DNA from: Methylocapsa sp. S129
Lineage (GTDB): Bacteria > Pseudomonadota > Alphaproteobacteria > Rhizobiales > Beijerinckiaceae
Assembly: GCF_009765995.1 (NCBI RefSeq)
Contig: NZ_LMUI01000027.1
Location: 1-45,008, forward strand
DNA: 45,008 bases
Direction of reading: 5' to 3'
Both the position numbers and the translations under genes were made by a program. Under the pieces are notes generated by a model. It was given only the letters and a program-made list of their open reading frames with translations. It had not been told where the DNA came from and ran no database searches. This document shows positions 1 through 8,069 of this stretch, one piece after another (position 1 is the stretch's first letter; the number at the start of each line of letters is the position of its first letter).

Positions 1-103
1 CCCGCAACAAAAGGCGCTTGAATCACACATCGACCCTAATGGGAATCACTCGTGTGAATGCCGTAGCGAGAATCGGGAGAAGGGGGCGTTGCGCTCGGCG
101 GCC

Positions 104-463
104 TCAGTCGTTCGGCGTCAGGCGCTCCGTGCCGTTGCCGCTGCGTCCCCGGATCGCCCAGAGCCCGTTCAGCCCATTGCCATCGACCTTGTAGATCACA
201 AGCCCCGGCTCGCCATCGATCGTATAGGTGGCCGCGAGCGCGTCGTCGCGGCGCATGCCGAAGCCTTTATAGGCGACGCCGGCGATCTGCCATTGGATGG
301 CGAATGTCGTGTCGGAAATGATCTGAACGGTTGCCGTGCCGCTATATTCCGAGCCGTCAGGATTCGTCCCCACGGCCTTGTATTTCGAGGCGAGCGTCAG
401 GGAATCGGCGGTGGCCGCCGTTGCGAAGACGAGAAATGCGAGTGTCGAAAAGATACGGATCAT
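104..463 (-). CDS. small secreted protein of unknown function
   Basis: A 119-residue protein. The ATG at 463 is preferred over a longer reading frame because it has a G-rich ribosome site just upstream (CCTGGGGG) and begins a clean Sec signal peptide (residues 1-20, hydrophobic core ending ATAADS-like). The mature part is rich in T, G and aromatic residues and has alternating beta-type sequence with the phrase GTNPDGSEYSGTA near residue 32 and GLVIYKVDGNGLNGLW near residue 86. Proteins of this look are common in rhizobia, where some are loosely labelled fibronectin-binding; I see no support for that function. No cysteine follows the signal peptide, so it is probably soluble periplasmic rather than a lipoprotein. 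It is monocistronic as far as the window shows. Confidence is high that it is a gene, low for any role. Confidence 0.7.
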   Translation of the reverse strand: MIRIFSTLAFLVFATAATADSLTLASKYKAVGTNPDGSEYSGTATVQIISDTTFAIQWQIAGVAYKGFGMRRDDALAATYTIDGEPGLVIYKVDGNGLNGLWAIRGRSGNGTERLTPND

Positions 464-673
464 GGTGCACCCCCAGGTTGACCACTGCCAAATTCGAGCC
501 ATTCTTCGGGTTGAGTCAAGGGGTTGCCCGAACGGTGCGCGTCGGCGCATTTTGGCCGTTTTCGTCTGACTGCGCGCGACTCCCTTCCCTCCTGCGGGAA
601 CGAATACACATTGTATATCCGCATGCGATGACAAGCCTAACCAGCGGCGTGGTCGGTTAGTGAAGAATCGGGG

Positions 674-1783
674 CTATACCTCCACCCACGCCCCCTTGCG
701 GCTCGCCTCCGCGATCGCATGCACCGCCCGCTCGATCGCGAGCCCCTCGTCGAAATCCACCGCTACCGCCGCCTCGCCCGCGATCCGGGCCAGCAGCGCG
801 CGGCATTCGATGATCTTGAGGTCGTTGAAGCCCATCTGGTGGCCGGGAGCGACGATGAATCGTCCATAAGGCTGATGCGCCGGCCCCATCAGGATGGTGC
901 GAAAACCCTGGTCGGCGGGGCGCCCTTCGGCGACATAGACCTGGACTTCGTTGAAGCGCTCCTGGTCGAACACGATCATGCCGCGCGAGCCGAAAATCTG
1001 AATCAGCAGGCGCCCCTTGCGGCCCCAGGCGCAGCGGTTGACATGAATGGCGCCGGCGATTCCGCCGGGCAGGCGCAGCAAAGCGGTCGCGATATCGGAG
1101 GTTTCCACCGCGCGGCGGCCGCCCTGATGCGGCCGGTCGGCATAGGGCTTGGACATTTCGCCGAACACGCTGGTCGGGCGCCCGAGCAGGGTCGCGATCA
1201 GGCTCAGCGGATGGACGGCGAAATCATCGAGCGCGCCATAGCCGGCTGAAGCCTCGCTGCGCCAGGAATGGGGCGCGTCGGAATCGGCGAGATAATCCTC
1301 GTCCATTTCGACGCGGATGTGATTGACCGCGCCGATCGCATCCTCGTCGAGCAGGCTGCGGATATAACGGACGGCGGGGCTCTGGACGTAATTATAGCCA
1401 AGGATCGCGACTTTGCCCGAGCGGCGCGCCGCCTCGGCCATGCGCTGGGCGTCGGCGAGTTTGGGCGCCATCGGCTTTTCGCACCAGACATGTTTGCCGG
1501 CTTGCAGCGCGGCGATCGCCATTTCGGCGTGAAACTGGTTTGGCGTGGTGATCGAGACGACATCGACGGCGGGATCGGCGATCAAGGCGCGCCAATCGCT
1601 CGTCGCTTTGGCGAAGCCGAATTCGCCGGCGCGTTTTTGCGCGAGGCCGTCCGTCACCTCGCAGAGCGAGGCGAGACGGACGTCGGGCGTGTCGCCGAAC
1701 ACCGGCTTGACGCCGGTCCAGGCCAAAGCATGGCATTTGCCCATATAGCCGGTGCCGATGAGGCCGACGCCGATCGAAGCCAT
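674..1783 (-). CDS. Gfo/Idh/MocA family NAD(P)-dependent oxidoreductase
   Basis: A 369-residue cytoplasmic dehydrogenase of the inositol 2-dehydrogenase/glucose-fructose oxidoreductase family. The N-terminal Rossmann fold shows GTGYMG at residues 10-15, and the family EKP motif (residues 102-104, in CEKPMA) carries the lysine normally involved in catalysis. The C-terminal alpha/beta domain follows. The start at 1783 is chosen because the dinucleotide fold begins right after it and GAGAGGG sits at ribosome-site distance; the frame is open further upstream but that part is non-conserved-looking. It is divergent from an RpiR-type regulator, which suggests catabolism of a sugar, polyol or sugar acid under that regulator. 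The exact substrate cannot be read from sequence. Confidence 0.9.
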   Translation of the reverse strand: MASIGVGLIGTGYMGKCHALAWTGVKPVFGDTPDVRLASLCEVTDGLAQKRAGEFGFAKATSDWRALIADPAVDVVSITTPNQFHAEMAIAALQAGKHVWCEKPMAPKLADAQRMAEAARRSGKVAILGYNYVQSPAVRYIRSLLDEDAIGAVNHIRVEMDEDYLADSDAPHSWRSEASAGYGALDDFAVHPLSLIATLLGRPTSVFGEMSKPYADRPHQGGRRAVETSDIATALLRLPGGIAGAIHVNRCAWGRKGRLLIQIFGSRGMIVFDQERFNEVQVYVAEGRPADQGFRTILMGPAHQPYGRFIVAPGHQMGFNDLKIIECRALLARIAGEAAVAVDFDEGLAIERAVHAIAEASRKGAWVEV

Positions 1784-1927
1784 GAGACCCTCTCTGAACG
1801 AAATATTCTCTGGACACGCAGATTTGGAACTTTCATTCTGTTTATGGCGGCGGGAGTCAAGTGCGGCATCGGGAAGGAAGCGGGACAATCATGTGCGGAT
1901 GCTGCAGACAAAGAGAGGCGTCCTCCC

Positions 1928-2034
1928 GTCATGGCCGGGCTTGTCCCGGCCATCCACGCCGAGCCACCCGCGCGAATCTCGAAAGTTATTTGCTCGGGCG
2001 CCGCGTAGATGGCCGGGACAAGCCCGGCCATGAC
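1928..2034. repeat. inverted pair of palindromic intergenic repeats
   Basis: Two 27-base arms, 1928-1954 and 2008-2034, are perfect reverse complements of each other. Each arm is itself a hairpin: ATGGCCGGG, five-base loop, CCCGGCCAT. Read in frame, such elements give the recurring MAGLVPAIHA-like peptide typical of dispersed repeats in rhizobial genomes, so the short reading frames here are not genes. The element sits in the divergent gap between the oxidoreductase and the RpiR regulator and could act in RNA folding or be a non-autonomous mobile remnant. Confidence 0.85.
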
Positions 2035-2072
2035 GTCGACGATATCGGCTCGAAAGAACCGAGAGGCCGCCG

Positions 2073-2897
2073 ATGAACGCCCCAAGCGATTTCGACGCGC
2101 TGAAAAACCGGCTCATTCAGATCAAGCCCGATCTGCCCAAGCGCCTGCAGCAGGTCGCCGCATTCGCGCTCGACAATCCGCAGGAGATGGCGCTGGGCAC
2201 GGCGTCCAGCATCGCGGCGCGCGCGGAAGTGCAAGCTTCGACGCTGGTGCGCTTCGCCCAGGCCATCGGCTTTGGCGGTTTTTCGGAGCTGCAGGCGATT
2301 TTCCGTTCACACCTGCGCGATCGCTGGCCCGACTACCCCGAACGCATGAAGGCGCTGCACGCGAGCGCCAGAGATAGCGGCGATCCGACCCATTTGCTCG
2401 CCGGCTTTGCCGATTCGGCCTCGGCGTCGCTGACGCGCCTGCGCGAGACCATCGCGCGGGCCGATCTCGACCGGGCGACCGAACTGCTCAGCGGAGCCGA
2501 GACGATTTATCTCGTCGGCCAGCGGCGCGCGTTTTCGGTGTCGCATTATCTGTCCTACGCGCTCGCTCAGCTCAGCGTGCGCGCGGTGCTCGTCGACAAT
2601 GTCGGCAGCCTCGGCGCCGAGCAGATGGCCAATGCGACGCCGAAAGACGCGCTGATCGCGATCAGCTTTGCACCCTATACGCCCTTCACCATCGATCTCA
2701 CCCAGAAAGCGCGGGCGCGCGCGACGCCGATCGTCGTGATCACCGACAGCCCGCTTAGCCCGCTGGCGGGACTGGCCGATGTGCGCTTCGAGATCGCCGA
2801 GAGTGATTTTGGCTCGTTCCGCTCGCTGGCGGCGACATTTTGTCTGGCGATCACGCTGGCGGTCGCGCTGGCGGATAAGCGCGAGGGAGCGCGGTAG
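2073..2897 (+). CDS. MurR/RpiR family transcriptional regulator
   Basis: A 274-residue regulator with the two-domain RpiR layout: an N-terminal helix-turn-helix (about residues 1-77, with AARAEVQASTLVRFAQAIGF around 48-67 as the recognition region) and a C-terminal SIS sugar-phosphate-binding domain (about residues 120-255, with the phrase IYLVGQRRAFSVS opening it). Family members sense phosphosugars or related ligands and control neighbouring catabolic genes. It is divergent from the Gfo/Idh/MocA oxidoreductase across a 289-base gap, so that gene is the natural candidate target. The start has GAGAGGCCG upstream. Ligand unknown. Confidence 0.9.
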   Translation: MNAPSDFDALKNRLIQIKPDLPKRLQQVAAFALDNPQEMALGTASSIAARAEVQASTLVRFAQAIGFGGFSELQAIFRSHLRDRWPDYPERMKALHASARDSGDPTHLLAGFADSASASLTRLRETIARADLDRATELLSGAETIYLVGQRRAFSVSHYLSYALAQLSVRAVLVDNVGSLGAEQMANATPKDALIAISFAPYTPFTIDLTQKARARATPIVVITDSPLSPLAGLADVRFEIAESDFGSFRSLAATFCLAITLAVALADKREGAR

Positions 2898-2941
2898 AAG
2901 GGCGTCCTGTTTGGCGACCGCAGCGCTGGCTCGTTGCCCAA

Positions 2942-2999
2942 CATGTCTCTTTGGTGACCAAGAGCGGCCGATGGCCTCGTTGGTCACCAAAGAGACATG
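2942..2999. repeat. 20-base perfect inverted repeat, possible bidirectional hairpin
   Basis: Arms 2942-2961 and 2980-2999 are perfect 20-base inverted complements separated by 18 bases. It lies between the convergent RpiR and HAD genes, so it could fold in transcripts from either side. There is no T tract, so a classical Rho-independent terminator is not shown. Each arm also contains the near-palindrome TTGGTGACCAA, giving a nested structure like a small palindromic mobile element. Confidence 0.75.
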
Positions 3000-3100
3000 G
3001 AGGCAAAACGCCGCGTCGACGAGACGCAGTCATCCCGAAGGACCGAAGCGTAAGCGGAGGAGCGCGCAGCGCTTGACGGCGTCTCGGCGGCGTGGTCCCC

Positions 3101-3118
3101 GAAGGGCAGCCGCCCTTC
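3101..3118. terminator. short hairpin at the HAD gene stop codon
   Basis: GAAGGGC, loop AGCC, GCCCTTC forms a perfect 7-bp stem (3101-3107 with 3112-3118). It overlaps the minus-strand stop codon at 3117-3119 in a convergent gap, which fits a termination or RNA-stability element. There is no U-rich tail, so the terminator call is tentative. Confidence 0.35.
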
Positions 3119-3872
3119 ACCCCGCGCGCAACCCCGCATTCACCTCGGCCAGAAACCCCGCCAGATCGCTCGCCGTAAAATCGATGGCGCGCGCGTCTTC
3201 AATCGCGCGGTCATGCGCTTCGCGAAAATCGGCCTGACCAGCCCTGGCGACGACAAGGGTCGTCGTCATGCCCAGCGCGCGCGGCACGGCGAGGTTCTTG
3301 GCGATGTCCTCGAACATCGCCGCGCGCCTGGAATCAAGCCCATATCGGTCGAAAAAGGCGCGATAGGCGGCAGCGGCGGGTTTGGGGACCATATGGCCCG
3401 CGACAATGTCGAACACATCTTCGAACGCGCCTTCAAGGCCGAGCCGCGCCGCCGTCCGCAAGGCATGATCGCGCGACCCATTGGTGAAGATGAACTTGCG
3501 GCCGGGCAAGGCGGCGATTTCCCTGGCCAGCGCGGGGTTGGCGGCAAGGCTCGAACGGTCGATGTCGTGAACGAAGGCGAGAAACTCCGTGGGATCGGCG
3601 AAGTCTTCGTCGATTAAGCCGCGCAGCGTGGTGCCGTGGCGCTGGTAATAATATTTCTGCAACGCGCGCGCCGACAAGCCGTCGAGACCGAAACGGTTCA
3701 TCAGAAAGAGAGTGATGCGCTCGTCGATCTTGGGCCACAGATCGCTGTCGGAGGGATAAAGTGTATTGTCGAGGTCGAACACCCACGCATTGATCGCGCC
3801 AAATTTCGCATGCAAGAGCGCGGCGGGATCGGGCGCCGAGGGAGACAAGGGCTGCAAAAGGGGCTTATTCAC
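3117..3872 (-). CDS. HAD-superfamily pyrimidine 5'-nucleotidase
   Basis: A 251-residue cytoplasmic hydrolase of the SDT1/pyrimidine 5'-nucleotidase branch of the HAD superfamily. Motif I is FDLDNTLYP (residues 32-40, nucleophile D33, acid/base D35), motif II is the FTNGS segment, and motif IV is FEDIAKN. The cap region carries KYYYQRHGTTLRGL, typical of this branch. The predicted reaction is dephosphorylation of pyrimidine nucleoside monophosphates, but related proteins also act on other small phosphates. It lies downstream of hisF on the same strand with a 140-base gap and is probably a separate unit. Confidence 0.88.
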   Translation of the reverse strand: MNKPLLQPLSPSAPDPAALLHAKFGAINAWVFDLDNTLYPSDSDLWPKIDERITLFLMNRFGLDGLSARALQKYYYQRHGTTLRGLIDEDFADPTEFLAFVHDIDRSSLAANPALAREIAALPGRKFIFTNGSRDHALRTAARLGLEGAFEDVFDIVAGHMVPKPAAAAYRAFFDRYGLDSRRAAMFEDIAKNLAVPRALGMTTTLVVARAGQADFREAHDRAIEDARAIDFTASDLAGFLAEVNAGLRAG

Positions 3873-4012
3873 GAAGGTCTTTTCATCGTTCGAACGTGCG
3901 GACTACAAGCAGATTGAGACGGATAGTTTAAGAACTCGCGAAAGATTTAACAGTCGCGGCCATCATCGCGATTAACCTGCCGGAGTCAAAAGCTTACGGG
4001 ATTGGCGCCGCC

Positions 4013-4774
4013 TCAATCCATGCGCATCGGCAGGCCCGCCGCCGCCATATGCTGTTTGGCCTGCCGGACCGTATATTCGCCGAAATGGAAGATTGAGGCC
4101 GCCAGCACGGCGTTGGCGTGGCCGATGCGCACGCCATCGACGAGATCGTCGAGATTACCGACCCCGCCCGAAGCGATGACGGGGACGCTCACGGCGCCGG
4201 CGACGGCGCTGGTGAGCGCGAGGTCAAATCCGGTCTTGGCGCCGTCGCGGTCCATCGAGGTTAGCAGGATTTCGCCCGCGCCCAGAGCGACGACCTCGCG
4301 CGCGAAGGCGATGGCGTCGATGCCGGTCGCACGGCGCCCGCCATGGGTGAAGATTTCCCAGCGCGCCTCGCCGACCTTCTTGGCGTCGATCGCGACGACG
4401 ATGCACTGGCTGCCGAATTTTTCGGCAGCGGCTTTAACGAAGGCCCGGTCATTCACCGCCGCCGTATTGATCGCCACCTTATCGGCGCCGGCCAGCAGCA
4501 GCTTGCGGATGTCTTCCGTCGCGCGCACGCCGCCGCCGACCGTCAGCGGCATGAAACAGGCTTCCGCCGTGCGCTGCACGACATCGAGCAGGGTCGAGCG
4601 GTTTTCATGACTAGCGGTAATGTCGAGAAAGCAGAGTTCGTCCGCCCCGGCCGCATCATAGGCGATCGCGCATTGCACGGGATCGCCGGCGTCGCGCAGA
4701 TCGACGAAATTGACGCCCTTGACGACGCGCCCGTCTTTGACGTCGAGGCAGGGAATGACGCGCGCCTTAAGCAT
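4013..4774 (-). CDS. hisF: imidazole glycerol phosphate synthase, cyclase subunit HisF
   Basis: The 253-residue (beta/alpha)8-barrel cyclase of histidine biosynthesis. With HisH it converts PRFAR plus glutamine-derived ammonia to imidazole glycerol phosphate and AICAR. Catalytic aspartates are at D11 (PCLDVKDGR) and D130 (VVAIDAK), and the phosphate-binding loop TVGGGVR is near residues 78-84. Length is normal for the family. The start overlaps the end of hisA by 8 bases, so the two are translationally coupled. It is the last his gene here: hisE, often next in alphaproteobacteria, does not follow, and the next gene is a HAD nucleotidase. Confidence 0.97.
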   Translation of the reverse strand: MLKARVIPCLDVKDGRVVKGVNFVDLRDAGDPVQCAIAYDAAGADELCFLDITASHENRSTLLDVVQRTAEACFMPLTVGGGVRATEDIRKLLLAGADKVAINTAAVNDRAFVKAAAEKFGSQCIVVAIDAKKVGEARWEIFTHGGRRATGIDAIAFAREVVALGAGEILLTSMDRDGAKTGFDLALTSAVAGAVSVPVIASGGVGNLDDLVDGVRIGHANAVLAASIFHFGEYTVRQAKQHMAAAGLPMRMD

Positions 4775-5519
4775 GGGCGCTTCTCGCCGCTTCGATCATC
4801 GCGAAGGCCTCTGCGGGGTTGAGCCTTCCGTCGTAGAGCGCGCGGCCGGCGATGGCGCCGGCGAGGCGCGCACAATCGGGAGCGAGCAGACGCCGGACAT
4901 CGTCGATCGAAGCAAGGCCGCCCGAGGCGATGACGGGGATCGAAACGGCCTCCGCCAGAGCCAATGTCGCTTCGATATTGAGCCCCTTCAGAACGCCGTC
5001 GCGCGCGATATCGGTATAAATGATCGCGGCGACGCCGGCGTCCTCAAAGCGGCGACCCAACTCCAAGGCCGAGACATCCGAGGTCTTGGCCCAGCCGTCG
5101 ACGGCGACGCGGCCATCGCGAGCGTCAATGCCGACCGCGATGCGCCCGGGGTAGAGGCGCGCGGCCTCGCGCACAAATTCGGGATCGCGCACCGCGGCGG
5201 TGCCAATGATGGCGCGCGCGACGCCTTTGTCGAGCCAGCCGCTCACCGTTTTCATATCGCGGATGCCGCCGCCGAGCTGAACGGACATTTTCACGGCGCC
5301 GAGAATTTTCTCCACCGCCTGCGCGTTCATCGGTTTGCCGGCGAAAGCGCCGTCAAGATCGACGACATGCAGATGGTCGAAGCCATGATTCTCGAACAGA
5401 CGCGCCTGCGCGGCCGGATCGTCATTGAAGACGGTCGCCTGCGCCATGTCGCCGCGCACCAGGCGCACGCATTCGCCGTTCTTGAGGTCGATTGCCGGAA
5501 AAATAATCACGGACGCCAT
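4767..5519 (-). CDS. hisA: ProFAR isomerase HisA
   Basis: A 250-residue (beta/alpha)8-barrel isomerase that opens the ribose of ProFAR to give PRFAR, the substrate of HisFH. The two catalytic aspartates of the family are visible at D11 ([14 protein letters not shown]) and D132 (VGIDARDG), with the phosphate loop LGGGIRD near residues 82-88. Its start overlaps the hisH stop region by 13 bases and its end overlaps hisF by 8, so the three genes form one tightly coupled translation unit. Confidence 0.97.
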   Translation of the reverse strand: MASVIIFPAIDLKNGECVRLVRGDMAQATVFNDDPAAQARLFENHGFDHLHVVDLDGAFAGKPMNAQAVEKILGAVKMSVQLGGGIRDMKTVSGWLDKGVARAIIGTAAVRDPEFVREAARLYPGRIAVGIDARDGRVAVDGWAKTSDVSALELGRRFEDAGVAAIIYTDIARDGVLKGLNIEATLALAEAVSIPVIASGGLASIDDVRRLLAPDCARLAGAIAGRALYDGRLNPAEAFAMIEAARSAHA

Positions 5520-6157
5520 TTCAAAAAATTCGAGATCAGCGCCAGGCCCAGTTTCTGGCTCTTCTCGGGGTGGAATTGCACGCCAACCATGTTGTCGCGG
5601 CCGATGATTGCACTTATCGGGCCACCATAGTCGGCGGTCGCCACGACATCGTCAGCGACGGCGGGAAAAAGCTGGAACGAATGCACGAAATAGGCATGCA
5701 GGCCGCTCTCGCCGGTCTCTATGCCCGCCAGCACAGGGTGCGGACGGCGCTGCAGCAAATTATTCCAGCCCATATGGGGTATTTTCAGCGCGGGATCATT
5801 GCTCTGGATCGCCGCGACATCGCCCGGGATCCATCCCAAGCCTTTCGTGACCTCATATTCCAGACCGCGCGCGGCCATCAATTGCATGCCGACGCAGATG
5901 CCAAGGAACGGCCGGCCGCGGCCGCGCACCGATTCCTCAAGCGCCTCGACCATGCCGGCGACCCCGTCGAGGCCGCGCCGGCAATCGGCGAAGGCGCCGA
6001 CGCCCGGCAGCACGATGTGATCGGCAGCGGCCACGATCTCGGGACGCGAGGTGACCGCGACGTCGCGCTCCAGCCCTGCTTCGCGCGCGGCGCGCTCAAA
6101 GGCCTTGTGAGCCGAGTGCAGATTGCCCGACCCGTAATCGACAATGGCGACCCTCAC
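5507..6157 (-). CDS. hisH: imidazole glycerol phosphate synthase, glutaminase subunit HisH
   Basis: A 216-residue class I glutamine amidotransferase that feeds ammonia to HisF. The catalytic triad is visible: C88 in GICVGMQ, H196 and E198 in FHPEKSQ. The start is the GTG at 6157 giving [12 protein letters not shown]; the frame is open upstream but that extension is low-complexity and not family-like. GGGAGG lies just upstream, and this GTG comes one base after the stop of the DUF2628 gene, so translation is coupled to that gene. Confidence 0.95.
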   Translation of the reverse strand: MRVAIVDYGSGNLHSAHKAFERAAREAGLERDVAVTSRPEIVAAADHIVLPGVGAFADCRRGLDGVAGMVEALEESVRGRGRPFLGICVGMQLMAARGLEYEVTKGLGWIPGDVAAIQSNDPALKIPHMGWNNLLQRRPHPVLAGIETGESGLHAYFVHSFQLFPAVADDVVATADYGGPISAIIGRDNMVGVQFHPEKSQKLGLALISNFLKWRP

Positions 6158-6158
6158 C

Positions 6159-6638
6159 TCAGCCTCCCGCTTCCGGGAAGAGTCCGATGACATGCGCCGC
6201 GTCGGCGACAGGGGCGTGCGCCCGGGCGGCCGCGGGCGTCGCAACCGGCGCGCCGTCGATCGCGAGCCAGCGGGAGAAAAACGCGCGCTCCGCGGCGATC
6301 AGATCGGGGCCAGCGACAATATCGACGAGCCCGAGGCCGCGGCGCTCCATCGCGGCGCCGACGAAGCTTTTTCCCTCAAGTCCAAGAAAGACGCAGCTCA
6401 CAAGATATAGCCAGGTTGCCGCCGAATCCCGCAGCAAGCCATAGGAAATCGCAAAACCGACAAGAACGGCGGCAAGGCACCAGACGCCAAGCGGGCGCCA
6501 TAGCCCGCGCGCAAGCAGCCAGAAAGGCCCGAACAAAAAGGCCGGCCGCGAAAAGCCTTCGCGCAGGAATGCGGCGCGCTCGGCCACGGCAGCCGGATCG
6601 GCGCCGCCGACGGGAATATGCACGCTGTAGATCGCCAT
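6159..6638 (-). CDS. DUF2628 domain membrane protein in the his operon
   Basis: A 159-residue protein with the DUF2628 layout: a short N-terminal cytoplasmic part ([12 protein letters not shown]), a segment [17 protein letters not shown] leading into two or three hydrophobic stretches (about residues 34-95), then a soluble tail. The family has no established function that I know of. It lies 44 bases downstream of hisB and its stop is one base from the hisH GTG start, so it is made together with the histidine enzymes. None of its residues suggests an enzyme. A role in anchoring or in transport is possible but not shown by the sequence. Confidence 0.85.
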   Translation of the reverse strand: MAIYSVHIPVGGADPAAVAERAAFLREGFSRPAFLFGPFWLLARGLWRPLGVWCLAAVLVGFAISYGLLRDSAATWLYLVSCVFLGLEGKSFVGAAMERRGLGLVDIVAGPDLIAAERAFFSRWLAIDGAPVATPAAARAHAPVADAAHVIGLFPEAGG

Positions 6639-6682
6639 TTGTCACCAAAAGCCAGCGTCAGAGAGACGCAAATTGAGCAATG

Positions 6683-7270
6683 TCAGAGCGCGCCCTTGGT
6701 CGAGGGCACGCGCTCGGCCTGGCGCGCATCGATCGCGACCGCGGCGCCGAGCGCCCTGGCGACGCCCTTGAAGCAGGATTCGGCGATGTGATGGCTGTTG
6801 GCGCCATAAAGCGTCTCGATATGGAGGGTCAGGCCCGCATGGATCGCGACCGCCTGAAAGAATTCGCGAACGAGTTGCGTATCGAAGGCGCCAATCTTCT
6901 CGGTTGGGAAACCAACATTGAACACCAGAAAAGGGCGCGCCGATATGTCCAGCGCGACGCGCGTCAGCGCCTCGTCCATCGGCAGCAAACAATCGGCGTA
7001 GCGAACGATGCCGCGCTTGTCGCCGAGCGCCTTGGCCAGCGCCTGACCCAAAGCGATGCCGACATCTTCGACCGTATGGTGGTCGTCGATGTGCAAATCG
7101 CCCTTGGCGCGGACGGTCAGATCAATGAGAGAATGACGCGCGATCTGGTCGAGCATATGGTCGAAAAAGCCGACGCCCGTCTCGACATCAGCGATTCCGG
7201 CGCCGTCGAGGCGCACGCTCACCGAAATTTCGGTCTCTTTGGTCTTGCGCGTGATCGTGGCGCTGCGCAT
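6683..7270 (-). CDS. hisB: imidazoleglycerol-phosphate dehydratase HisB
   Basis: A 195-residue monofunctional dehydratase converting imidazole glycerol phosphate to imidazole acetol phosphate. The metal-binding motifs are present: DHHTVED (near residues 63-69), SHHIAE (near 158-163) and the C-terminal STKG. The start at 7270 ([13 protein letters not shown]) matches the usual N-terminus; the frame is open 25 codons further upstream but that part is not family-like. There is no fused phosphatase domain, as expected outside the enterobacteria. It is first in the his cluster and divergent from hslV across a 213-base promoter gap. Confidence 0.96.
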   Translation of the reverse strand: MRSATITRKTKETEISVSVRLDGAGIADVETGVGFFDHMLDQIARHSLIDLTVRAKGDLHIDDHHTVEDVGIALGQALAKALGDKRGIVRYADCLLPMDEALTRVALDISARPFLVFNVGFPTEKIGAFDTQLVREFFQAVAIHAGLTLHIETLYGANSHHIAESCFKGVARALGAAVAIDARQAERVPSTKGAL

Positions 7271-7397
7271 CGTTTTGTCTCTTAAAAAGGGTCGGTCCGG
7301 CCCGGATCGCGCCGGTTGATAGCAATATGCGCGCCAATTGACCACCCGCGCCGGCCAAAGCGGGCAATGGGGTTAACCGGACGAGGCGCGCGCCGCC

Positions 7398-7424
7398 CTT
7401 GCTTTGTCGCGCCGCGCCCCATAG
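7398..7424 (+). promoter_or_regulatory. heat-shock (RpoH/sigma-32-like) promoter candidate for hslVU
   Basis: CTTGCT (7398-7403, preceded by CC so reading CCCTTG), a 13-base spacer, and CCCCATAG (7417-7424) match the classic RpoH layout of CTTGAA and CCCCATNT elements with 13-15 bases between. It lies about 60 bases before the hslV start, in the right direction. hslVU is a textbook heat-shock operon, which supports the call. No mapped start site is available. Confidence 0.6.
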
Positions 7425-7483
7425 ATCGGGTCGCCGCGCCAAGAGGGCAGCGCGCGCGAGAAGCCTATGGTTCAGGAAGCGAT

Positions 7484-8050
7484 ATGAACGATCAAGCGGC
7501 CGAGCGCGGCCCCGGCTGGCACGCGACGACCATTCTGATGGTCCGTAAAGGCGGCAAAACTGTTATCGGCGGCGACGGTCAGGTCAGCCTCGGCCAAACG
7601 ATCGTCAAGGGCAACGCCCGCAAGGTGCGCCGGCTCGCCAAGGGCGACGTCATCGCCGGATTCGCGGGGGCCACGGCCGACGCTTTCACCCTTTTCGAGC
7701 GGTTGGAGGCCAAGCTTGAGCAATATCAGGGGCAATTGGCCAGAGCCTGCGTCGAGCTCGCCAAGGATTGGCGGACCGACCGCTATCTCCGGCGCCTGGA
7801 GGCGATGATGCTGGTCGCCGACAAATCGGCCGGCTTCATCCTGACGGGGACCGGCGATGTGCTCGAGCCCGAGGGCGACGAGAACGGGTCGGTGATGGGC
7901 ATCGGTTCTGGCGGCAATTACGCGCTGGCGGCGGCGCGGGCGCTTTTGGCGACCGACCTCGACGCCGAAACGATCGTGCGCCGGTCGATGAAGATCGCCG
8001 CCGAAATCTGCGTCTACACCAACACCAATCTCGTCATCGAAAGCCTTTGA
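7484..8050 (+). CDS. hslV: ATP-dependent protease peptidase subunit HslV (ClpQ)
   Basis: A 188-residue proteasome-beta-like peptidase that forms the double-ring core of the HslUV protease. The N-terminal propeptide is [14 protein letters not shown], and the catalytic nucleophile should be T15 after its removal ([11 protein letters not shown]). Other family blocks: [45 protein letters not shown] and [14 protein letters not shown]. The ATG at 7484 has AGGAAG at good distance; the open frame upstream is not protein-like. It is followed 19 bases later by hslU. Confidence 0.96.
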   Translation: MNDQAAERGPGWHATTILMVRKGGKTVIGGDGQVSLGQTIVKGNARKVRRLAKGDVIAGFAGATADAFTLFERLEAKLEQYQGQLARACVELAKDWRTDRYLRRLEAMMLVADKSAGFILTGTGDVLEPEGDENGSVMGIGSGGNYALAAARALLATDLDAETIVRRSMKIAAEICVYTNTNLVIESL

Positions 8051-8069
8051 TCCGAAAGTTAAGCGTCCC

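Noticed and set aside
1654-2116. Several short frames encoding MAGLVPAIHA-like peptides
   Set aside because: They are translations of the palindromic intergenic repeat, not genes.
3915-3976. Several TTAA/TTAACC half-sites upstream of the HAD gene resembling CtrA sites
   Set aside because: Spacing between half-sites is not seven bases, so none forms a full box.
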